In this document: in pieces, positions 1 through 4,913 of the stretch
Layout of the letters: the number at the start of each line of letters is the position of its first letter
Numbering within the stretch: position 1 is the stretch's first letter
Origin: Candidatus Hydrothermota bacterium
GTDB taxonomy: Bacteria > Hydrothermota > Hydrothermia > UBA1063
Assembly (NCBI GenBank): GCA_003644895.1
Contig: QNDO01000026.1
Span: 1 to 12,238 of the forward strand
DNA length: 12,238 bases
Direction of reading: 5' to 3'
The notes under the pieces: model-generated
The model's input: the letters and a program-made list of their open reading frames with translations, nothing else
The model's database searches: none
Told to the model about the DNA's origin: nothing
Made by a program: the position numbers and the translations under genes

Positions 1-40
1 CTTAATCTTTTTTCTCTTTCTTTTCCTGCCACAGGGCATA

Positions 41-319
41 CTACCTCTCCTCTTTGATTACTTTGATGAGTTTAGATGGCTTAAAGGTTATAACCTTTCT
101 TGCCGGGATTTTTACCTCTTCCTTAGTCCTGGGGTTTCTTCCTATCCTTGGTTTGCGTCTCTTCACCTCGAAAACCCCGAAGCCCCTTAATTCGATCCTT
201 TCCTCCGCTTTGAAGGCTTCCTTCATTGTTTCAAGAAAGGAGTTTACTACTATCATAATATCCTTTTTAGGTAAACCAGTTTCCTCATAGATTTTATCAA
301 CTATGTCCTGCTTCCTCAT
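41..319 (-). CDS. hup: HU-family DNA-binding protein
   Basis: This 92-residue protein has the usual size and layout of HU/IHF histone-like proteins, small dimers that bend and compact DNA in the nucleoid. An N-terminal helical dimerisation part (residues 1-40) is followed by the beta region with GFGVF (46-50). The DNA-gripping arm contains GRNP (60-63), with the proline that intercalates into DNA, and IPAR (71-74), before the closing FKPSK helix. A purine-rich ribosome site (GGGGGAG) precedes the ATG. The gene lies 60 bases after gcvT and has its own strong promoter, so it is probably transcribed independently. HU and IHF subunits cannot be separated with certainty from sequence alone; a generic HU homodimer is the simplest reading. 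Only about 40 bases lie downstream in the window and no clear terminator is seen there. Confidence 0.95.
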   Translation of the reverse strand: MRKQDIVDKIYEETGLPKKDIMIVVNSFLETMKEAFKAEERIELRGFGVFEVKRRKPRIGRNPRTKEEVKIPARKVITFKPSKLIKVIKEER

Positions 320-347
320 TTTTCTCCCCCTTTTACAAGTGCTTGAA

Positions 348-376
348 ATTATAACAACTTATGATAGTACAGTCAA
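348..376 (-). promoter_or_regulatory. Sigma-70-type promoter of hup
   Basis: On the minus strand TTGACT (371-376) is followed by exactly 17 bases and then a perfect TATAAT (348-353). This is one mismatch from the housekeeping consensus. Transcription would start near 341, giving a leader of about 22 bases that holds the GGGGGAG ribosome site of hup. The box lies entirely between gcvT and hup. Confidence 0.8.
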
Positions 377-379
377 GAA

Positions 380-1474
380 CTACTTCCTCACAGTTCCTTC
401 CTTATAAAAAGGTAACCTCACAATCTCTCCCTTTTCAAATTTTCCTCTAATTTCAACATCTATCTCAGTTTCTTTCTTGGAATATTCCTTCTTCACATAT
501 CCCATACCAATGCCTATGGAGAGCGAAGGAGAAAAGGTTCCACTGGTTACATAACCGATTTCTTCACCATCTTTATATATTTTTAAGTGCGGCCTTGGAA
601 TTGCGCGCTTTTCTCTCATCACAAAGCCGACCCTTTTCCTCTTTAAACCTTTTTCCTGAATTCTGAGAAGGGCTTCTTTACCGATGAAATCTTCTTTATC
701 GAGTTTTGTTATCCATTTAAGTCCTGCCTCCAGGAGATTGGTGGTCTCATCTATGTCATTTCCATAGAGACAATAGCCCATTTCCAGCCTTAGAGTATCT
801 CTTGCTCCAAGTCCAACAGGTTTAACTTCATCGAATTCCATTAACTTTCCCCAAATATCCTTGATAGTTTCATTATCAGCATAAATCTCAAAACCATCCT
901 CTCCTGTATAACCAGTTCTGGAGATGAGCATTTCCTTACTGAGAATCTTCACTCTTTTTGCCCAGTAGTATGATATCTGACTCAGGTCATCTTCGACAAT
1001 TCTTTGGAGCACCTCCTCTGCCTTGGGCCCTTGAAATGCAATCTCTCCTATTTCATAAGATTTATTTTCAATCTCTACCCCTTCTAACTTATGGGAAAGG
1101 ATCCAGTTATAATCTTTCTCAATATTGGCAGCATTTACAACAAGCATAAAATGGTCTTCCAGGCGGTATACAAGAAGATCATCCACTACAGTTCCTTTTT
1201 CTGTGGGGAGTGCAGAGTACTGCACCTGCATAACTTCAAGTTTAGAAGGATCATTGGATGTGATATAATAGACAAAATCTAGAGCCTTTGGACCTCTTAT
1301 AATTATCTCTCCCATATGGGAAACATCAAACATTCCAACATTTTCCCGGGTCCATCTGTGTTCTTCCACAATACTTGTAAACTGGATTGGCATTTCAAAA
1401 CCGGCAAAAGGCACGATCTTTGCTCCAAGCTGCTTATGGTATTCATAAAGCGGTGTTCTTCTTAACTCGGGCAT
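380..1474 (-). CDS. gcvT: Aminomethyltransferase (glycine cleavage system T protein)
   Basis: GcvT takes the aminomethyl group carried on lipoyl-GcvH and transfers its carbon to tetrahydrofolate, giving 5,10-methylene-THF and ammonia in the cytoplasm. From the chosen start the protein has 364 residues, the normal family length. Recognisable motifs are FAGFEMP (23-29), MFDVSHMGE (48-56), GTVVDDLLVYR (94-104) containing the region of the catalytic Asp, SRTGYTGEDGFE (185-196) and GLGARDTLRLEMGY (221-234). The frame is open 27 codons further upstream, but ATG 1474 is preceded by AAGGAGG at a 5-base spacing, and a near-consensus promoter lies inside the longer frame, so the internal ATG is preferred. 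gcvH and gcvP are not in the window. glyA, about 7 kb upstream in transcription order, uses the same folate carriers. Confidence 0.95.
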   Translation of the reverse strand: MPELRRTPLYEYHKQLGAKIVPFAGFEMPIQFTSIVEEHRWTRENVGMFDVSHMGEIIIRGPKALDFVYYITSNDPSKLEVMQVQYSALPTEKGTVVDDLLVYRLEDHFMLVVNAANIEKDYNWILSHKLEGVEIENKSYEIGEIAFQGPKAEEVLQRIVEDDLSQISYYWAKRVKILSKEMLISRTGYTGEDGFEIYADNETIKDIWGKLMEFDEVKPVGLGARDTLRLEMGYCLYGNDIDETTNLLEAGLKWITKLDKEDFIGKEALLRIQEKGLKRKRVGFVMREKRAIPRPHLKIYKDGEEIGYVTSGTFSPSLSIGIGMGYVKKEYSKKETEIDVEIRGKFEKGEIVRLPFYKEGTVRK

Positions 1475-1479
1475 CCTTT

Positions 1480-1486
1480 CCTCCTT
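1480..1486 (-). promoter_or_regulatory. Ribosome binding site fixing the gcvT start
   Basis: AAGGAGG lies five bases before ATG 1474. No comparable site precedes the in-frame ATG at 1555, so this site decides the start of gcvT. Confidence 0.85.
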
Positions 1487-1493
1487 TTTGAAA

Positions 1494-1522
1494 ATTATAG
1501 TTTTTTCAGCATGTTCATTCAA
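1494..1522 (-). promoter_or_regulatory. Sigma-70-type promoter of gcvT
   Basis: TTGAAT (1517-1522), a 17-base spacer and a perfect TATAAT (1494-1499) are read on the minus strand. The predicted transcription start is near 1487, right at the Shine-Dalgarno sequence. The leader would be only about 13 bases and leaves no room for a glycine riboswitch, a common control device for gcv genes. Confidence 0.7.
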
Positions 1523-1557
1523 GATTGAAACAGAACAGTAATCAGGGACTTTCAATC
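1523..1557. repeat. Short inverted repeat upstream of the gcvT promoter
   Basis: GATTGAAA (1523-1530) and its perfect complement TTTCAATC (1550-1557) are separated by 19 bases. The left arm directly abuts the gcvT -35 box. It could be a binding site for a dimeric regulator, or chance. It is not followed by a T-run on either strand, so it does not look like an intrinsic terminator. Confidence 0.4.
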
Positions 1558-1581
1558 AGATATCAGAAAAAAACGGGCTAA

Positions 1582-3264
1582 CTACCTTGTACCCTCAACA
1601 AAAAGATACCGTTTAATTTTACCTGAAGTGGTTTTGGGAAATTCCTCGTCCCTTATAAAAAACCTCTTTACCCGCTTATAATCTGCTATATCTCTGGAAT
1701 ACCTCTCTATCTCCTCACCGATAACCCGATAAATATCTGATGTTTTAGGATTAGAAATTCCCCTCTCGGTGAAGTAATCATCCAGCGCTGTGAAATTGGG
1801 ATATATGATTGCCTGAACCTCTTCATCCCCTGTGGTGGGATTTCTTCCTCCCAGAACCAGAACCTCCTCAATAAAATGTGAACGTAAAAGTGCAGCTTCA
1901 ACCTCTTCAGGATATATGTTCTTGCCTCCCTTGGTGACTATAACTGACTTCTTCCTGCCTGTTATGTATATGTAACCATCTTCGTCTATATAACCCATAT
2001 CTCCGGTTAAGAACCATCCATCTTCTGTTATAACTTCTTTTGTAGCTTCCTCATTTTTATAATAACCTTTCATAACATTGGGACCTTTTACAGCTATTTC
2101 ACCCACACCATCCTCACCAGGGTCCATTATTTTAACCTCGATACCAGGCAAAGGGATACCAACACTTGCATTTTTTTCAAGGCCCTTGGGATTTACACTC
2201 ACTACAGGAGAAGTTTCTGTCAGGCCATATCCCTGCATGATAGGAAATCCCAGTTCTTCAAGCCCGTGAGCAACCCAGAGTGGAAGTTTTGCTCCACCTG
2301 AGATGAGATATTTCATTCTTCCAAAGCCTATTTTATCCCTGATGCCTTTGAAAACCTTCTCTCTTACTTTTCTTCCTCCTATTTTTCCCAGTCCTCTCAT
2401 GGAATTGAAAATCAACTTCTTGGGAAGTGCAGATTTTTTTACATTTCTGTGGATTGCAAGAAGAATTTTCTCAAGGAAAATGGGAACTATGAGCATGATA
2501 TTTGCACGGGATTCCCTTAATTCCTCTATTATCCTTTTGGATTTGAAGGATGTGGCAAAGGCTATGGTTGAACCACTGGATATTGGCGCAAGAAGACTCA
2601 CAGTTATACCAAAGGAATGGGAGAGAGGAATAAGAAGGTAGAATACATCTCCTGGTCCATAATCAAAGCATTTATAGAAAGCATCCAGATTTGATGCTAT
2701 ATTTTTGTGGGTGAGCATAACCCCTTTTGAACTCCCCGTGGTACCTGAGGTGTAAAAAAGACAGGCTGTATCTTCAAGATCTCTGTAATAAGGTGTCTCC
2801 ACTGGTTCCAAAAGTGCGATTTTCTGGGTTATATTGTCAAGCTCTATTATCTTCAGGTCTATATCTTCCAGATGTTCCTGAATTTCTTCATACTTATTCG
2901 ATGCAATTATCAGGTATCTGGTCTCGGAATGTTTGATAATATGGCGGATTTCGGTGCCTTTCAATCTTGTATCTACAGGGATTGCCACTCCACCAACCCA
3001 CTGGATGGCAAAAAATGCATAAACCCATTCAAATGTATTGGGAGACACAAGGGCAACCTTGTCTCCAGCTTCTACACCCTGTTCCTTCAAATATCTGGCA
3101 AGTCTTTTTGTATGCAGTCCTAGCTCCTCATATGTCACTTCTCTCCAGGTATCTGCTTCTTTTCGCTTAAGGGCTACATATGGTGAAAATTTTTCCACTG
3201 CGTTTTTAAAATAAAAGGGAAGTGGATGAACTCCAAGTCCATCTCTAACAATAGGAAATTTCAT
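1582..3264 (-). CDS. AMP-dependent long-chain fatty acyl-CoA synthetase (AMP-forming acid-CoA ligase)
   Basis: This 560-residue enzyme belongs to the ANL adenylate-forming superfamily. It activates a carboxylic acid with ATP to an acyl-AMP and then transfers it to CoA. The signature is complete: the phosphate-binding loop YTSGTTGSSKGV (171-182), GYGLTET (345-351), the TGD motif (420-422), the hinge region GRKKS (436-440) and the C-terminal catalytic lysine K549 in PKTTSGKIKR. No signal peptide or membrane span is seen. Overall resemblance to FadD/long-chain synthetases makes a fatty acid the likely substrate, but chain length cannot be read off, and other carboxylic acids remain possible. The frame stays open 80 codons further upstream, but that stretch runs through repeats; ATG 3264 with AAGGAGGT is the credible start. 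A poor promoter candidate (TTTACT, 17 bases, CAAAAT) lies just upstream. gcvT starts 108 bases downstream. Confidence 0.92.
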   Translation of the reverse strand: MKFPIVRDGLGVHPLPFYFKNAVEKFSPYVALKRKEADTWREVTYEELGLHTKRLARYLKEQGVEAGDKVALVSPNTFEWVYAFFAIQWVGGVAIPVDTRLKGTEIRHIIKHSETRYLIIASNKYEEIQEHLEDIDLKIIELDNITQKIALLEPVETPYYRDLEDTACLFYTSGTTGSSKGVMLTHKNIASNLDAFYKCFDYGPGDVFYLLIPLSHSFGITVSLLAPISSGSTIAFATSFKSKRIIEELRESRANIMLIVPIFLEKILLAIHRNVKKSALPKKLIFNSMRGLGKIGGRKVREKVFKGIRDKIGFGRMKYLISGGAKLPLWVAHGLEELGFPIMQGYGLTETSPVVSVNPKGLEKNASVGIPLPGIEVKIMDPGEDGVGEIAVKGPNVMKGYYKNEEATKEVITEDGWFLTGDMGYIDEDGYIYITGRKKSVIVTKGGKNIYPEEVEAALLRSHFIEEVLVLGGRNPTTGDEEVQAIIYPNFTALDDYFTERGISNPKTSDIYRVIGEEIERYSRDIADYKRVKRFFIRDEEFPKTTSGKIKRYLFVEGTR

Positions 3265-3267
3265 ACT

Positions 3268-3275
3268 ACCTCCTT
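3268..3275 (-). promoter_or_regulatory. Ribosome binding site fixing the acyl-CoA synthetase start
   Basis: AAGGAGGT ends three bases before ATG 3264. This selects the 560-residue form over longer in-frame starts, which would translate the heptamer repeats. Confidence 0.85.
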
Positions 3276-3325
3276 CTTGTGTAATACTCATTTTGAAGCA
3301 CACCCGGGGAAAAGTAAAGAAATTA

Positions 3326-3514
3326 TTCGAGAAGCGTAAAGCGGAAAGCGGACAGCGCGCAGCGGGAAGCGGAAAAGGACTATTTAGTTCGGGAAACGGT
3401 AGACGGTAGACGGGAAACGTATTATATAAAATTAAAAAACTTATTCGTCTACCGTTTACCGTCTCCCGTCTGCCGAATATTCTCTTGTCCGCTTTACGCT
3501 GCACGCTTCACGAC
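3326..3514. repeat. Nested inverted repeats built from 7-base units
   Basis: Two heptamer families form a long imperfect inverted repeat. Family A (consensus nnAGCGG/T) has six consecutive units on the plus strand at 3331-3372 and three on the minus strand at 3489-3509. Family B (consensus GGKARAC) has four units on the plus strand at 3391-3418 and four on the minus strand at 3446-3473. Arms 3326-3353 and 3487-3514 match in 23 of 28 positions when one is reverse-complemented. Arms 3388-3419 and 3446-3477 match in 26 of 32. The centre (3420-3445) is almost pure A/T. Transcribed, this could fold into a long cruciform-like hairpin. It is non-coding sequence between the carbamate kinase and acyl-CoA synthetase genes. 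I cannot assign it to a named repeat family. Confidence 0.8.
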
Positions 3515-3522
3515 TCTTGGAG

Positions 3523-3559
3523 ATTCTTCGTCGTCTGCCTGAGGCAGACTCCTCAGAAT
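3523..3559. repeat. Hairpin-forming dispersed-type repeat element
   Basis: A perfect 7-bp stem GTCTGCC/GGCAGAC (3533-3539 and 3543-3549) closes a 3-base loop. It is flanked by a second 5-bp stem ATTCT/AGAAT (3523-3527 and 3555-3559) across a symmetric 5-base internal loop. On the minus strand the outer text reads like TGTCATTCTGAG...GAAGAATCTC. I recall this general form from small palindromic elements scattered between genes in many bacteria. That link is from memory and was not searched. Confidence 0.65.
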
Positions 3560-3583
3560 GACAGCAAGTAACCCATTCTTCAA

Positions 3584-3606
3584 TCGTCTACCGTTTACCG
3601 TCTATC
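3584..3606. repeat. Third copy of the family B heptamer repeat
   Basis: Three minus-strand heptamers (GATAGAC, GGTAAAC, GGTAGAC) occupy 3586-3606. The 20 bases at 3584-3603 are identical to 3445-3464, so this is a direct repeat of the right inner arm of the neighbouring inverted repeat. It ends nine bases before the carbamate kinase stop codon, so repeats fill the intergenic space almost to the gene edge. Confidence 0.75.
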
Positions 3607-3614
3607 AAAAAAAC

Positions 3615-4553
3615 CTACACTACTATATGGGTTCCCATGCCGTTGTAAAGGGCATCGTGGGCTTTTTCTATGGAGGTGATTATAACTTCCTCACCCCCAT
3701 TTTTCAGAAAGTCTATGGCAGCTTCAATCTTGGGTCCCATACTCCCAGGGGGGAAATGCCCCTCACTATAAAATCTCTCTATCTGTTCAAGGGTGACCCT
3801 CTCAAGTGGCTCCTCATTGGGTTTACCAAAATTTAAATAAACATAATCAACCTCAGTGAGTATCATTAATAAACTGGCGCCTATCTCTCTGGCCAGCACA
3901 CTGGAGGCCCTATCTTTATCTATAACTGCCTCCACACCTCTAAATTTTCCATGGTTCTCCCTGACAACAGGTATCCCCCCTCCTCCGGATGCGATAACAA
4001 TTGAACCTTCATCAACAAGTTTTTTAATAATCTTTCCCTCGACAGTACCTATGGGTAGTGGAGATGGAACTACCACCCTGTAACCTCTCCCTGCATCTTC
4101 CACCATCTTCCAGCCGTATTTTTTCATAAGTTCCATAGCCTCTTCTTTGCTGAAAAAGTCTCCAATGGGTTTTGTGGGATTGGAAAAAGCGGGGTCATTT
4201 TTATCCACTATTACCTGAGTAACAATGGCCACCACGTCCCTGTCAATTCTGTCTTCATACAACTGTTCTCTAATAGCCCTGGCTATGATATACCCAATCC
4301 ACCCCTGTGTTTCAGCATTTAAAGCATCCAAGGGATATGGTGGAAATTTATCTCTCGTATAAAGATTTCTAAAGAATTCCACACCCACCTGGGGACCATT
4401 CCCGTGCGTAATTGCAATTTTAAACCCTTTTTCTATTAATTGAACCACCGGTTTTATCACCTTTTTCACATTCTTATACTGGTGTTCAATGGTAAAGGGC
4501 TCACCCTTACGTCTTAATGCATTTCCTCCAAGAGCCACAACTGCCTTTTTCAT
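3615..4553 (-). CDS. arcC: Carbamate kinase
   Basis: This 312-residue protein is a full-length carbamate kinase of the amino-acid-kinase fold. It interconverts carbamoyl phosphate plus ADP with carbamate plus ATP in the cytoplasm. Motifs include the N-terminal ALGGNAL (7-13), THGNGPQVG (49-57), the glycine-rich ASGGGG (188-193), KDRASS (213-218), TEVDYVY (233-239) and PPGSMGPKIEAA (268-279), which is typical of carbamate kinase rather than other kinases of the fold. The ATG overlaps the acpS stop codon (ATGA) and has GGGAGGT upstream, so it is the last gene of the pdxS-led run. The usual partners arginine deiminase and ornithine carbamoyltransferase are absent here, so whether it makes ATP from arginine or purine breakdown or supplies carbamoyl phosphate is open. 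A run of seven Ts follows the stop codon without a convincing stem. Confidence 0.93.
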   Translation of the reverse strand: MKKAVVALGGNALRRKGEPFTIEHQYKNVKKVIKPVVQLIEKGFKIAITHGNGPQVGVEFFRNLYTRDKFPPYPLDALNAETQGWIGYIIARAIREQLYEDRIDRDVVAIVTQVIVDKNDPAFSNPTKPIGDFFSKEEAMELMKKYGWKMVEDAGRGYRVVVPSPLPIGTVEGKIIKKLVDEGSIVIASGGGGIPVVRENHGKFRGVEAVIDKDRASSVLAREIGASLLMILTEVDYVYLNFGKPNEEPLERVTLEQIERFYSEGHFPPGSMGPKIEAAIDFLKNGGEEVIITSIEKAHDALYNGMGTHIVV

Positions 4554-4912
4554 CTTATACCTCCCTCAAGGATGACGCAGACCGCGATTGCATAATCTTT
4601 CTCATGGGAAATGCTCAAGCCTATCTTATGAGGTGGGTACTCTTTCCCATATACCCTGAGATAGGGTCTTCCTCTTGTATCATTTAAAATCTCTATTTTT
4701 TTCAATATAAGGCCCTCCACGCCTCCCTTGGCTTTTATAAAGGCCTCCTTAGCAGCAAATCTCCCCGCAAAACACTCAGCGCGTTCTTTCTTGCTCATAC
4801 AATAAACAATTTCATCATCAGAAAACACTTTTTTTAAGAATCGGTCTCCATATCTCTCTATCAAAAAAGAAATCCTATCTTTTTTCACTATATCAACCCC
4901 TATACCATACAT
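4550..4912 (-). CDS. acpS: Holo-[acyl-carrier-protein] synthase
   Basis: AcpS moves 4'-phosphopantetheine from CoA onto a serine of apo-ACP and so switches on fatty-acid synthesis. The 120-residue length is normal. The N-terminus MYGIGVDIV contains the metal-binding Asp7. GRFAAKEAF (50-58) carries the second metal ligand Glu56. LSISHEKDYAIA (99-110) matches the C-terminal family motif. The start is fixed by these N-terminal residues. No Shine-Dalgarno sequence precedes it: the stop codon of the upstream gene is separated from this ATG by one base (TAACATG), so translation probably depends on ribosomes finishing that gene. The downstream overlap with arcC is ATGA. Confidence 0.95.
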   Translation of the reverse strand: MYGIGVDIVKKDRISFLIERYGDRFLKKVFSDDEIVYCMSKKERAECFAGRFAAKEAFIKAKGGVEGLILKKIEILNDTRGRPYLRVYGKEYPPHKIGLSISHEKDYAIAVCVILEGGIR

Positions 4913-4913
4913 G

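Noticed and set aside
1..40. Terminator downstream of hup (TGCC-CTGT-GGCA hairpin)
   Set aside because: The stem has four pairs and is followed on the minus strand by A-rich rather than T-rich sequence.
1523..1557. Orphan CRISPR repeat, because ATTGAAA/TTTCAAT resembles the ends of many CRISPR repeats
   Set aside because: There is a single copy, no spacer-repeat periodicity and no cas gene. A short inverted repeat is the simpler reading.
1475..1581. Glycine riboswitch upstream of gcvT
   Set aside because: The spacer is about 107 bases, the promoter lies within it close to the gene, and no tandem aptamer features are seen.
1567..1598. Intrinsic terminator after the acyl-CoA synthetase gene (seven Ts after AGCCCG)
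   Set aside because: The possible stem is only three G-C pairs plus a wobble, so it is too weak to call, though some termination here is possible.
3331..3606. CRISPR array
   Set aside because: The repeat unit is only seven bases, tandem without spacers, and occurs in both orientations. No cas gene is present.
3607..3613. Intrinsic terminator after the carbamate kinase gene (seven Ts on the minus strand)
   Set aside because: No G/C-rich stem lies directly before the T-run; the nearest palindrome (ATGG/CCAT) is weak and about 20 bases away inside the gene.
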